Shown: positions 51,666-60,410 of the stretch, piece by piece
Layout: each line of letters begins with the position of its first letter
How positions within the stretch are numbered: the stretch's first letter is position 1
Source: Streptomyces sp. NBRC 110028
Lineage (GTDB): Bacteria > Actinomycetota > Actinomycetes > Streptomycetales > Streptomycetaceae
Length of the DNA: 64,000 bases
Reading direction: 5' to 3'
Assembly: GCF_001417735.1 (NCBI RefSeq)
Contig: NZ_BBUZ01000045.1
Span: 24,164-88,163 of the forward strand
The notes under the pieces: model-generated
The model's database searches: none
What the model was told of the DNA's origin: nothing
Seen by the model: only the letters and a program-made list of their open reading frames with translations
Translations under genes and position numbers: made by a program

Positions 51666-51714
51666 GCCCCACCGCGCGGACCACGGCAGGCCGCGGGGTA
51701 CTGGCCGGGAACGG

Positions 51715-51972
51715 CTAGTGTCCCGCCGCCTGCCACACCGCCAGCGCCAGCGCGGATACCCCCGTCAGAGCGGCGATGGAGGGCAACGGCCAGCGTCCGT
51801 GCTCCAGGACGCGCATGCGCACGGCCAACTGGTCCAGCTCCTCCTCCGTCTGCTCTCCGCGGTGGTCGTGCAGGATGAGCCGGCCGTCGACGCGGGCGAA
51901 GCCCACTTCGACGCTCCGGCGGAGTTCCGCGAGCTCCACGGCTAACGCGGTCTGCTCGGGCTCGGTGGTCAC
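51715..51972 (-). CDS. Small tail-anchored coiled-coil protein
   Basis: 85 residues, family not recognised. Residues 1-60 are charged and likely helical/coiled (LAVELAELRRSVEVGFARV, then EEELDQLAVRMRVLE); the last ~20 residues are hydrophobic (SIAALTGVSALALAVWQAAG), fitting a C-terminal membrane anchor. GTG 51972 is chosen because AAGGGGAG is eight bases upstream; the open frame extends further without support. Confidence 0.6.
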   Translation of the reverse strand: MTTEPEQTALAVELAELRRSVEVGFARVDGRLILHDHRGEQTEEELDQLAVRMRVLEHGRWPLPSIAALTGVSALALAVWQAAGH

Positions 51973-52121
51973 GGGTTTGCTCCCCTTCCGGATGTACGTC
52001 CGTGCTGCACTGTTCACGCTCCGAGTCAACCGCGTGACCGGGCGGCGCGGGAGAGTGTGTGGGGATTGTGTGTGAGTCACCGGCGCACACCCCGTGCGAA
52101 CGGCGTCGCCACCGGTGTGCG

Positions 52122-52169
52122 TACGCCTACGCCTACGCCTACGCCTACGCCTACGCCTACGCCTACGCG
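52122..52169 (-). repeat. Hexanucleotide repeat carrying tandem stop codons
   Basis: Seven perfect TACGCC units and one TACGCG on the plus strand. On the minus strand they read GCGTAG repeatedly in the frame of the dehydrogenase gene, so its TAG (52163-52165) is followed by six more in-frame TAGs at 6-base spacing. Confidence 0.9.
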
Positions 52170-53023
52170 TACTCGTAGAAGCCCGAGCCCGTCTTGCGGC
52201 CCAGCCGGCCCGCGTCGACCATGCGCAGCAGCAGCGGGGGAGCGGCGTACAGCGGCTCCTTGTATTCGGAGTACATCGAGTCGGCGATGGCCGCGATGGT
52301 GTCCAGACCGATCAGGTCGGACAGCTTGAGCGGGCCCATCGGATGGGCGCAGCCCATCTCCATGCCGTTGTCGATGTCCTCGCGGGTGGCGACACCGGAG
52401 GAGAACATCCGGATGGCGGACAGCAGATACGGGATCAGCAGCGCGTTGACGACGAAACCGGCCCGGTCCAGGGCGTGGATCGCGTGCTTGCCGAGCATGC
52501 CCTCGACCAGCGCCTCGGATCGCTTGATGGTCTCCTCACCGGTGGTGAGCGCCGGGATCAGCTCGACCAGCGACTGCACCGGGGCCGGGTTGAAGAAGTG
52601 GATGCCGATGACCTGGTCCGGGCGCGAGGTCGCGACGGCCAGCTTGACCAGCGGGATGGACGAGGTGTTCGAGGCGAGGATGGCGTCCGGGCGGGTCACC
52701 ACCTGGTCCAGGACCTGGAAGATCTGCGTCTTGATCTGCTCGCTCTCGACGACGGCCTCGATGACCAGATCGCGGTCGGCGAACTCCCCGAGGTCCGTGG
52801 TGAAGCTCAGCCGCTCCAGCGTCGCGTCCCGCTCCTCCTCGGTGATCTTGCCGCGGGCGGCGGCCTTGTCGAGAGAGGTGGTCAGGCGGGTGCGGCCGAT
52901 CTCCAGAGCCTCGCCGGTGGTCTCGGCGACCTTGACCTCCAGGCCGGATCGCGCACACACCTCCGCGATGCCCGCTCCCATCTGGCCGCAGCCCACTACT
53001 CCGACGCGTTCGATGTCGGTCAC
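52163..53023 (-). CDS. 3-hydroxybutyryl-CoA dehydrogenase
   Basis: 286 residues. The NAD-binding GCGQMGAG follows a short N-terminus; the catalytic His is in IGIHFFNPAP with upstream SNTSS, and the C-terminal domain holds GPLKLSDLIGLD. It reduces acetoacetyl-CoA or oxidises 3-hydroxybutyryl-CoA in butyryl-CoA/polyhydroxybutyrate-type metabolism. GTG 53023. It is monocistronic. The stop lies within a hexanucleotide repeat. Confidence 0.93.
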   Translation of the reverse strand: MTDIERVGVVGCGQMGAGIAEVCARSGLEVKVAETTGEALEIGRTRLTTSLDKAAARGKITEEERDATLERLSFTTDLGEFADRDLVIEAVVESEQIKTQIFQVLDQVVTRPDAILASNTSSIPLVKLAVATSRPDQVIGIHFFNPAPVQSLVELIPALTTGEETIKRSEALVEGMLGKHAIHALDRAGFVVNALLIPYLLSAIRMFSSGVATREDIDNGMEMGCAHPMGPLKLSDLIGLDTIAAIADSMYSEYKEPLYAAPPLLLRMVDAGRLGRKTGSGFYEYA

Positions 53024-53103
53024 ATCGTGCCTTTCGCTGAGCTAGCTGTCGTGTGTTGCTCCCCCTGCCGACCAGACGTTACCTCCCGGTTGGGCGCGGC
53101 GGA

Positions 53104-53136
53104 CGGGCCGGGGCCGCATTGGCAAGCCCCGGCCCG
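53104..53136 (-). terminator. Terminator downstream of the GH74 gene
   Basis: CGGGCCGGGGC and GCCCCGGCCCG form an 11-bp perfect stem with an 11-base loop, 30 bases beyond the xyloglucanase stop on the minus strand. Confidence 0.7.
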
Positions 53137-53165
53137 CCCGTGTTCACGGTGTGCTGATGGCTCCG

Positions 53166-55487
53166 TTACGAGATGTCTCCGCGCAGGATCCCGCGGCCGT
53201 TCGTGCCGACGTAGACCCGGCCGTAGACCCGTGGGTCGCCGGTGATGGTGGCGCCGGTCCAGCCCCACTGACGCGTGTCGTCGTTGATCCGGGTCCAGCT
53301 CTTCCCGGCGTCGGTGGAGCGGAAGATGCCGCGTACCCCGCCGATCTTCGCGCTGGTGTAGAGCGTCTGGTACGAGGCGCCGGGGGCGGCCTTGCCGAAG
53401 CCGATGGTGTCGGCCTGCTGGACGCTCGGCAGCTTGGTGAAGGTCGCGCCGGAGTCCGTGGAGTGCCACAGCCCGTACGCGCCGTTCGCGGTGCCGCCCG
53501 CGAGCCAGATGTCGCCCTCCGCGCCCGGTACCGCCTTGAAGCGCACGCTCTCGGCGGGCAGCCCGGACGACGTCCTGGCGGCGAAGGTGGCACCGCCGTC
53601 GGTGCTCACGTAGAAGGTGCCGGACTTGTAGCCGTAGAACTTCTTCGGGTTCTTGCGGTCGGACTCGACCACCGCCCCGGCCGGGATGCCGCTGGAGGCC
53701 GTCCAGGAGTTGCCGAAGCCGGTGGTGCGGTAGACGGCCGACGCGCCGTCGGGGCTCCAGACGAAGCCGCTGCCGTCCGCCGCAGCGGCCACCGTGCCGC
53801 CGCCGGTGACGCCGGGCGGCTCGGTGCCCTGGAACCAGTTGGCGCCGTTGTCGGTGGAGAAGGCGACGCGTGGGGCGGTGTCGTTGTTGCCCACCCGCAC
53901 CACGGTGTTCGGGCTGCTCTCGGCGTAGTCCAGGCTGGTGGTCGTGGTGAACGACGGTGAGGCGTACATCTTCGCGGGCACCGCGTCGAGATCGGTGTGG
54001 CGGAAGCCGCCGATGTCGCCGAGCGCGCTCAGCAGCGGAGCGCCGGACGGCGGGCTGGCCAGGTCGTTGACCGCGGTCTCCTCCAGGCCCTTCACCATCG
54101 GCGTGATCTTCGCCTGGCCGCCGGAGTCCCACGCGGTCAGGTTCTCGGTGCCGTAGACCGTCGCGCCGGTGCCGTACATCATGCGGTTGGAGTCGAACGG
54201 GTCGATCTCCAGCGCCTCGGTCATCCAGCCCAGCTTCGGGGTGACCTCGGGCGGCGTCGGGTTGGTGCCGAAGGACAGCCAGGGGACGGACGAGATGTCC
54301 TGGGTGTAGCGGAAGGACCGGTTCGGGTAGTTGGTGTAGTCCCAGGCGCGGGTCCAGGTGGCGCCGGAGTCGGTGGAGCGGAAGATCTGGGTGTCCGGCC
54401 ACCAGGAGCTGTAGCCGGTCACCATGAGGGTGCCGGGCTTCTGGCGGTCCACGGTGAGCCCGCTGTAGCCGAAGGAGGTGTCGGCGTCCGCCATGGGGCT
54501 GATGTTCTTCCACTCGCCGGTGGCGGTCGCATACCGCCACACCTGGCCCTTGTCGCCGTCGTACGGGCCGCCCTTGTCGCTCGTGGTGAGGTACAGGTAG
54601 CCGTTCTTCGCGTCCAGGACGCCTTTGTGGGACAGGTAGCCGGTGGGCTGCCCGGCCAGCCGCGACCAGGTGGCGCCCGCGTCGGTCGAGCGGTAGACCG
54701 TGTTGTCCTTGTCGGCCACGCCCACGTAGATGGTCTTCGTGGCGCTGCCGGAGGAGCCGGTGCGCTCGTCGAACGTCACCCACACCACGCCCTGGTTGTC
54801 GCTCGCGTAGCCGCTGGTGTCGTTCGGGTCCTGGACGTAATTGCCGGGGTTGGGGAAGGCGGTCACCTTCGACCAGCTGACCCCGGAGTCGGTGGAGCGC
54901 CACAGGCCGTTGCCGCTGGGCGCGCCGAGGTACAGCACGCTGTTGCGGTTCGGGTCGACCGCCAGCCGTTCGCCCATGCCACGGCCCGGCATGTTGCCGC
55001 CGAGCTTGAAGGGGAGCGTGGCCGCCTGCCACGTGGCGCCCCGGTCGGAGGAGCGCAGGACCGCGCCGTTGCCCGGGTCCCAGCTGTTGGTGTACGTACC
55101 GGCCGCCGCGTACACCTTGTCCGGCGCGACCGGGTCGCTGGCCAGGCTGACCACGCCGGTCCAGCCCCAGTGGTCCCAGCCCACCGAGTCCAGCAGCGGC
55201 ACCCACCGCTTTCCGGACTGGTCCCAGCGGTACGCGCCGCCGATGTCGGTGCGGGCGTAGGCCAGGTTCTTCTCCTTGCGGTTGAAGACGATGCCGGGGA
55301 CGAATCCGCCGCCGTCGATGCGGACGTTCTTCCAGCTGTAGCTGTCGGCCGCGCTTCCGGCCGCGGTGGTGGGGGAGTCGTCGGGGCGGGCCGCCGCGGG
55401 GGCGGCGGCCGCGGTGAGTAATCCGCCGACGAGTGCCAGCGCGGCGACGAGCGCGCCGAGCGGGGTTCTCCTGCCTCTGCTGCGCAC
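53166..55487 (-). CDS. Secreted GH74 xyloglucanase
   Basis: 773 residues. A signal peptide (VRSRGRRTPLGALVAALAL in part, to APAAARPDD) precedes two seven-bladed propellers made of BNR-like repeats (LRSSDRGATW, WRSTDSGVSW, YRSTDAGATW, FRSTDSGATW, FRSTDAGKSW). The GH74 opening YSWKNVRIDGGGFVPGIV in part and WGWTG are typical; the general acid/base aspartates belong to the first and second domains. It cuts xyloglucan outside the cell. No carbohydrate-binding module is attached. GTG 55487 has GAGGAA seven bases upstream; longer in-frame readings lack a signal peptide start. Confidence 0.9.
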   Translation of the reverse strand: MRSRGRRTPLGALVAALALVGGLLTAAAAPAAARPDDSPTTAAGSAADSYSWKNVRIDGGGFVPGIVFNRKEKNLAYARTDIGGAYRWDQSGKRWVPLLDSVGWDHWGWTGVVSLASDPVAPDKVYAAAGTYTNSWDPGNGAVLRSSDRGATWQAATLPFKLGGNMPGRGMGERLAVDPNRNSVLYLGAPSGNGLWRSTDSGVSWSKVTAFPNPGNYVQDPNDTSGYASDNQGVVWVTFDERTGSSGSATKTIYVGVADKDNTVYRSTDAGATWSRLAGQPTGYLSHKGVLDAKNGYLYLTTSDKGGPYDGDKGQVWRYATATGEWKNISPMADADTSFGYSGLTVDRQKPGTLMVTGYSSWWPDTQIFRSTDSGATWTRAWDYTNYPNRSFRYTQDISSVPWLSFGTNPTPPEVTPKLGWMTEALEIDPFDSNRMMYGTGATVYGTENLTAWDSGGQAKITPMVKGLEETAVNDLASPPSGAPLLSALGDIGGFRHTDLDAVPAKMYASPSFTTTTSLDYAESSPNTVVRVGNNDTAPRVAFSTDNGANWFQGTEPPGVTGGGTVAAAADGSGFVWSPDGASAVYRTTGFGNSWTASSGIPAGAVVESDRKNPKKFYGYKSGTFYVSTDGGATFAARTSSGLPAESVRFKAVPGAEGDIWLAGGTANGAYGLWHSTDSGATFTKLPSVQQADTIGFGKAAPGASYQTLYTSAKIGGVRGIFRSTDAGKSWTRINDDTRQWGWTGATITGDPRVYGRVYVGTNGRGILRGDIS

Positions 55488-55528
55488 GGGAACTTCCTCT
55501 CCGGGCGTGGGGGTGTGAGGGGGTGATG

Positions 55529-55542
55529 TGGGAGCGCTCCCA
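55529..55542. promoter_or_regulatory. CebR box upstream of the xyloglucanase gene
   Basis: TGGGAGCGCTCCCA is an exact 14-bp palindrome identical to the consensus for CebR, the LacI-family repressor of cellulose/cello-oligosaccharide use in Streptomyces. It lies 42 bases upstream of the GH74 start. Confidence 0.88.
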
Positions 55543-55669
55543 TGCGTGCGTGTCTTGATGTTAACGGCCGGATGGCCGTGCGAGAAGAGTGAAGTCACGG
55601 GGTACCCATTGCCGCCCGCCCTCAAGGCGCCCATCATCGGCTGGAGTTGCGCCTCAGTGAGGAGTGGGC

Positions 55670-56905
55670 ATGGGTCGGATCACGGGCATCACACGACGAA
55701 GCCTGACGGCCGCGGCCGCCGGGGCGCTGACCACGGCCGCCCGGCCGGGCGAGGCGGCGGCGGCCGGGCGGGGGCACAGACGTGAGTTCCGCGGGATGTG
55801 GCTGGCCACGGTCGCGAACCGCGACTGGCCCGCCCGCCCCGGGCTCCCCGCCGCCGAACAGCGGGCCTCGCTGCTGGCCTTCCTCGACACCGCCGTCGAG
55901 CGGCGGCTCAACGCGGTCGTCTTCCAGGTCCGGCCCACCGCCGACGCGCTGTGGCCGTCCCCGTACGAGCCCTGGTCGGAGTGGCTGACCGGGACGCAGG
56001 GCCAGGACCCGGGCTGGGACCCGCTGGGCACCGCGGTGCGCGAGGCGCACCGGCGCGGCCTGGAGTTGCACGCCTGGTTCAACCCGTACCGCGTCGCGAA
56101 CCACGCCGACCCCGGCAGGCTGCTGCCCACCCATCCGGCCCGGGTGCACCCGGAGTGGGTCGTGGGTTACGGCGGCAAGCTCTACTACAACCCCGGGCTG
56201 CCCGAGGTCCGCCGCTTCGTCCAGGACGCGATGCTGCACGCGGTCGCGCGCTACGACATCGACGCCGTCCACTGGGACGACTACTTCTACCCCTATCCGG
56301 TGGCGGGCCAGGTCTTCGACGACGACGCGGCGTACGCGCGCCACGGCGCGGGCTTCCCCGACCGGGCCGCCTGGCGGCGGAACAACATCGACCTGCTGGT
56401 GCGGGAGACCGCCGTACGCATCAAGCGGCTGCGGCGGGGCGTGCGGTTCGGCATCAGCCCCTTCGGCGTGTGGCGCAACCGCGCCGCCGATCCGCTCGGC
56501 TCCGACACCCGGGCCGGGGTGCAGACCTACGACGACCTGTACGCGGACACCCGGCGATGGGTGCGGGAGGGCTGGATCGATTACGTCGTCCCGCAGGTGT
56601 ACTGGAACATCGGCTTCGCCGCCGCCGACTACGCCACCCTCGTGCCCTGGTGGGCGGAGGTGGTGCGGGGCACCGGCGTCGGCCTCTTCATCGGCGAGGC
56701 GCTGTACAAGGCGGGCGATCCCGCGCAGCCCGCACCCTGGCAGGACCCGGCGGAACTGTCCCGCCACCTCACGCTCTGCGCGGAGTATCCGCAGGTGCGG
56801 GGGAACGTGTACTTCTCGGCGAAGGAAGTGGCCGCCGACCGCAACGGCGCCATGGCGCGCGTGGTCGCCGACCACTATCCGTCCCGCGTACGTCCGCCCC
56901 GCTGA
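55670..56905 (+). CDS. Tat-exported glycoside hydrolase-like protein (GHL10, UPF0748)
   Basis: 411 residues. The N-terminus has a twin-arginine signal (RRSLTAAAAGALTTAA). The GHL10 domain follows: REFRGMWLATVANRDWP, then FQVRPTADALWPS, and HWDDYFYPYP with the acidic catalytic-like pair. Relatives such as YngK are poorly characterised and thought to act on cell-wall or related glycans. ATG 55670 has GAGGAG five bases upstream. It is divergent from the xyloglucanase gene. Confidence 0.84.
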   Translation: MGRITGITRRSLTAAAAGALTTAARPGEAAAAGRGHRREFRGMWLATVANRDWPARPGLPAAEQRASLLAFLDTAVERRLNAVVFQVRPTADALWPSPYEPWSEWLTGTQGQDPGWDPLGTAVREAHRRGLELHAWFNPYRVANHADPGRLLPTHPARVHPEWVVGYGGKLYYNPGLPEVRRFVQDAMLHAVARYDIDAVHWDDYFYPYPVAGQVFDDDAAYARHGAGFPDRAAWRRNNIDLLVRETAVRIKRLRRGVRFGISPFGVWRNRAADPLGSDTRAGVQTYDDLYADTRRWVREGWIDYVVPQVYWNIGFAAADYATLVPWWAEVVRGTGVGLFIGEALYKAGDPAQPAPWQDPAELSRHLTLCAEYPQVRGNVYFSAKEVAADRNGAMARVVADHYPSRVRPPR

Positions 56906-56944
56906 GCCCGGCCCGCGGCCGGGCCGCCCTCGGCACCGTTACCG

Positions 56945-57151
56945 CTACCGCGGCCGCTGTCCGGCGGGCAGGTGGCGTACGACGGAGTCGGGTCCGGGGG
57001 AGAACAGACATTCGTGACCGTCGTCCTCGTAACGGACGCGGTACGGCGGTTCACCGTGGTCCCCGAGCACTTCGATGATCTCTGCGGTCCGGTCGTGAAC
57101 TCCGACAACCCTGCCGTGCACCAGCAGCTTGTCGCCTACGGTCGCCTCCAT
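56945..57151 (-). CDS. DUF1918 domain protein
   Basis: 68 residues. The DUF1918 core is complete: VGDKLLVHGRVVG, then IIEVLGDHGEPPYRVRYEDDGHE and a short tail. It is a small SH3-like beta protein of unknown function, common in actinomycetes. ATG 57151 behind AGGAGGTCA. Confidence 0.87.
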   Translation of the reverse strand: MEATVGDKLLVHGRVVGVHDRTAEIIEVLGDHGEPPYRVRYEDDGHECLFSPGPDSVVRHLPAGQRPR

Positions 57152-57262
57152 CTGCGTGACCTCCTGTAGTACGGCTACCCGGAGGGCGATGCGATCCCTG
57201 TGGCCAGTCTATGGCCGGTCCACCCGGATCGCGCCCGCCGGATTTCGCCGGGCCCGCGCGGG

Positions 57263-58192
57263 TCACCCCCGTTGGGTCACGCCGATGCACACCAGGACCG
57301 CGACGGCGGCGATCGGCGCGGCGGGGCCGATGTGTTCGCCGAGCAGCAGCACCGACCACACCAGGGTCAGCAGCGGCTGGGCCAGCTGCAGCTGGCTGGC
57401 CCGGGCCACGCCGATGGCGGCCATGCCGCGGTACCAGACGACCAGCCCCACGAACTGCGAGCCCACCGCCAGCCACAGCAGCCCGGCGACGGCGTGGCCG
57501 CCGAGCCGCACGTCCTCAACGGACAGCGCGACCGCCGCGCCCGGGAGCGCCACCGGAACGCAGGCCACCAGCGCCCAGCCGATCACCTGCCAGCCCGGCA
57601 TGTCGCGGGCCAGCCGCCCGCCCTCCGCGTAGCCCGCGGCGCACACCAGCAGCGCGCCGAAGAGATACAGATCGCCGGTGGCCGGCGCGCCGCCGCTCTG
57701 CTGCACCGCGAATCCGATCACCACCGCGGCCCCGGTGAGCGCCGCCGCCCAGAACCGGCGCGAGGGCCGCGCCCCGGTGCGTACGGCGGACACGGTGGCC
57801 GTGGTCAGCGGCAGCAGCCCCACGACCACGGCGGCGTGGGAGGTGGTGGAGGTCTGCAGCGCGAGCGTGGTCAGCAGCGGGAACCCGACCACCACCCCGG
57901 CCGCGACCACCAGCAGCCCGGGCCAATGGCGCCGCTGCGGCGGCGCCACCCGCCGCGCCGCGAGCGCGCCCCCGGCCACCAGCGCGGCGAGCACCACCCG
58001 GCAGGTGGTCACCGACCAGGGGCCGAGCCCTTCCAGGGCCCAGGCGGTGCCGGGGAAGGTGAGGGAGAAGGCGACCACCCCGAGGGCGGCCGACAGCGTC
58101 CCGCTCCGGGTGGGAGCGGTTGCCGCGACGGTGTCGGGGGCACCGCTCACCGCTATCGTGCCGTGGGCAGTAGCGCTATCCTGTGTTCTCAT
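57263..58192 (-). CDS. EamA-family drug/metabolite exporter
   Basis: 309 residues with about ten membrane helices in two EamA halves (ALGVVAFSLTFPGTAWAL in part and, later, GLLWLAVGSQFVGLVVWY in part). These proteins export amino acids or other metabolites. The ATG (58192-58190) overlaps the divergent MocR gene's ATG, so MocR almost certainly regulates it. A TACGCT -10-like hexamer six bases upstream suggests a leaderless mRNA. Confidence 0.87.
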   Translation of the reverse strand: MRTQDSATAHGTIAVSGAPDTVAATAPTRSGTLSAALGVVAFSLTFPGTAWALEGLGPWSVTTCRVVLAALVAGGALAARRVAPPQRRHWPGLLVVAAGVVVGFPLLTTLALQTSTTSHAAVVVGLLPLTTATVSAVRTGARPSRRFWAAALTGAAVVIGFAVQQSGGAPATGDLYLFGALLVCAAGYAEGGRLARDMPGWQVIGWALVACVPVALPGAAVALSVEDVRLGGHAVAGLLWLAVGSQFVGLVVWYRGMAAIGVARASQLQLAQPLLTLVWSVLLLGEHIGPAAPIAAVAVLVCIGVTQRG

Positions 58193-58203
58193 GCACGAGC
58201 GTA
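58177..58203. promoter_or_regulatory. Overlapping divergent leaderless promoters and start codons
   Basis: The sequence CATG (58190-58193) contains both start codons. For the plus gene TATCCT (58177-58182) lies eight bases before ATG; for the minus gene TACGCT (58203-58198) lies five bases before ATG. Both spacings place transcription start at or near the first codon base. No Shine-Dalgarno is present on either side. The -35 regions lie in the opposite gene's coding sequence. Confidence 0.6.
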
Positions 58204-59636
58204 GCAGTGTCGCTGAACTGGCAGAAGCTCTGCGGCATGAGCTGAATCGCTACTCTCCCGGTGAGAAGCTGCCGTCCAGTCGTGCCCTGGTCGAACGCCA
58301 CCGGGTGAGCCCCGTCACCGTCTCCCGCGCGCTGGCCGCGCTTGCCGCCGAGGGGCTGGTCGTCACCCGGCCCGGCGCCGGTGCCTTCCGCGCCGCGCCG
58401 CGGGTCGAGGTGCCGCGGGCCGGGGACACCTCCTGGCAGGAGGTCGCGCTGAGCGTCGAGACGCCCGGTGAATCGGTCCCGCGATCGGTCGACGCCTCGG
58501 GCGTCCTGGCCACCCTCGCCGTCCCGCCGCCCGGAATCCTGGAGCTGAACAGCGGCTATCCGCACCCCTCGCTCCAGCCCGAGCGGGCGCTGGCCGCCGC
58601 CCTCGCCCGGGCCGGGCGCCGGCCCGGCGCCTGGGGCCGCCCGCCCATGGAGGGCCTGCCCGAGCTGCGCGCCTGGTTCGCCCACCAGATCGGCGGCCGC
58701 GGCGGCGCCGTCACCGCCGCCGACGTCCTGGTCACCGCGGGCGGCCAGTCCGCGCTGACCTGTGCGCTGCGCGCCCTCGCCCCGCCCGGCGCGCCCATCC
58801 TGGTCGAGTCGCCCACCTATCCCGGCATGCTCGCCACCGCCCGCGCCTCCGGGCTGCGCCCGGTCCCCGTCCCGGCCGACGCCGACGGCATCCGTACCGA
58901 TCTGCTCGCCGAGGCGCTGCGGGCGGGCGGCGCCCGCGTCGTCGTCTGCCAGCCGCTGTTCCAGAACCCGACCGGCGCGGTGCTCTCCGCCGAACGGCGC
59001 CGCGAGGTGATCCGGATCGCGCGCGAGGCGGGCGCGTTCGTGATCGAGGACGACTTCGCGCGCTACCTCGTCCACGAGGACGCGCCCCCGCTGCCCGCGG
59101 CCCTCGCCGCGGACGACCCCGACGGGGTGGTGGTCCACGTCCGCTCCCTCACCAAGGCCACCTCGCCCAGCCTCCGGGTCGGCGCGCTCGCCGCCCGCGG
59201 CCCGGCGCTGGAGCGGCTGCGCGCGATCCAGGTCGTGGACAGCTTCTTCGTCCCGCGCCCGCTGCAGGAAGCCGCGCTGGAACTGGTCGGCGCGCCGTCC
59301 TGGACGCGCCATCTGCGGACCGTCGCCGCCGGACTGCGCACCCGCCGCGAGGCGCTGGTCACCGCGGTCCGCCGCGAGCTGCCCGGCCTGCCGTCCCCGC
59401 ACGTCCCGCCCGGCGGCTTCCACCTGTGGCTGCGTCTGCCGCACGGCACCGACGAGGGCGCGCTCGCCTCCGCCGCGCTGCGCGCCGGAGTCGCGGTGGC
59501 CTCCGGCCGCCCGTACTTCAGCGCCGAGCCGCCCGCGCCGCACGTCCGGCTGAGCTTCGCCTCGGTCGCGGGCACCGGCGACCTCGCCGAGGGCGCGCGG
59601 AGGTTGCGCACCGCGTGCGACGAGGTGCTGGAGTAG
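58191..59636 (+). CDS. MocR-family regulator (GntR HTH + aminotransferase-like)
   Basis: 481 residues. The N-terminal GntR winged helix (GEKLPSSRALVERHRVSPVTVSRAL region, residues ~22-65) is joined by a linker to a class I aminotransferase-fold domain. NPTG is kept (FQNPTGAV), IEDDFARY has the PLP-pairing Asp, and the PLP Lys lies in RSLTKATSPSLR. MocR proteins sense PLP or amino compounds and control a divergent gene, here the EamA exporter. Confidence 0.9.
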   Translation: MHERSSVAELAEALRHELNRYSPGEKLPSSRALVERHRVSPVTVSRALAALAAEGLVVTRPGAGAFRAAPRVEVPRAGDTSWQEVALSVETPGESVPRSVDASGVLATLAVPPPGILELNSGYPHPSLQPERALAAALARAGRRPGAWGRPPMEGLPELRAWFAHQIGGRGGAVTAADVLVTAGGQSALTCALRALAPPGAPILVESPTYPGMLATARASGLRPVPVPADADGIRTDLLAEALRAGGARVVVCQPLFQNPTGAVLSAERRREVIRIAREAGAFVIEDDFARYLVHEDAPPLPAALAADDPDGVVVHVRSLTKATSPSLRVGALAARGPALERLRAIQVVDSFFVPRPLQEAALELVGAPSWTRHLRTVAAGLRTRREALVTAVRRELPGLPSPHVPPGGFHLWLRLPHGTDEGALASAALRAGVAVASGRPYFSAEPPAPHVRLSFASVAGTGDLAEGARRLRTACDEVLE

Positions 59637-59724
59637 AACACGGCGGGACGACGCGGTGGACCCGGACCTCTCACTTCTCGCACAGGACCGCTCCCGCGCG
59701 GCCGCCGAACCGTACGATGCGCGA

Positions 59725-60306
59725 ATGACGTTTCGGCTGACGCTGGTCGCCGCCGCCTCGACCTCCTCGCGGCTCGGGGAACGCTTCGGCGACGACCGGC
59801 CGCTGGATCCGGAGGGGCGCCGCGCCGCCGAGCGCGCGGCGCCTCTCCTCCTGCCGCTGGCCGCGGCCGAGCTGCGCTACTGCTCGCCGTCGCCGCGCAG
59901 CCGGGAGACCGGCCTCGTGCTCGGGTTCACCCCGCTCGTCCAACTCGCCCTGCGCGACTGGGACATGGGCCGCTGGAGCGGCCGTACCCTCGCCGATGTG
60001 ATGGCGCGTGAGCCGCGCGCTGTCGACGTGTGGCTCGCCGACCCCCGCTCCGCGCCGTACGGCGGCGAATCGCTGCTGGCGTTCATCACCCGGGTCGGCG
60101 GCTGGCTGGACACCCGGCCGGTCGAGGAGCACGTCAAGGTGCTCGCGGTGGCCGACCCCGGGGTGATACGCGCCGCCCTGACGTACGCCATCAAGGCGCC
60201 GCCGCACTGCTACTGGAACGTCGAGGTGACCCCGCTGTCCACGGTCACCCTCACCGGCCGCGCCGGGCAGTGGCGGCTGCGGGTGGAGGGCGGCGCGCCG
60301 GGCTGA
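59725..60306 (+). CDS. Histidine-phosphatase-fold protein lacking catalytic histidines
   Basis: 193 residues. The fold is recognisable: a first strand TLVAAASTSSRLG at the RHG position, the middle SPSPRSRETG and RDWDMGRWSGRTL segments and VLAVADPGVIRAAL at the second-His position. Both active histidines are absent: no RHG at the start and Ala-Asp instead of the Gly-flanked His near the end. It is therefore probably a non-catalytic relative. ATG 59725 has TACGAT seven bases upstream, so the mRNA is likely leaderless. Confidence 0.75.
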   Translation: MTFRLTLVAAASTSSRLGERFGDDRPLDPEGRRAAERAAPLLLPLAAAELRYCSPSPRSRETGLVLGFTPLVQLALRDWDMGRWSGRTLADVMAREPRAVDVWLADPRSAPYGGESLLAFITRVGGWLDTRPVEEHVKVLAVADPGVIRAALTYAIKAPPHCYWNVEVTPLSTVTLTGRAGQWRLRVEGGAPG

Positions 60307-60307
60307 G

Positions 60308-60394
60308 CGCCGCTACCGCACCGCCCACGGATTCGTCCACGTCGTCGGCGTCACCGCGATGGACACCAACCTCACCGTGCACCTCATCCTCTGA
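60308..60394 (+). pseudogene. Possible gene remnant (28-codon open frame without start)
   Basis: After the histidine-phosphatase stop, the frame of 60311 reads YRTAHGFVHVVGVTAMDT and ends LTVHLIL-TGA with protein-like composition but no start codon or ribosome site. It may be the tail of a lost gene. No family was recognised. Confidence 0.25.
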
Positions 60395-60410
60395 CGCCCC
60401 ACGGACACGC

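Noticed and set aside
52122..52169. Regular short repeats considered as a CRISPR array
   Set aside because: The units are contiguous 6-mers with no spacers; it is a microsatellite.
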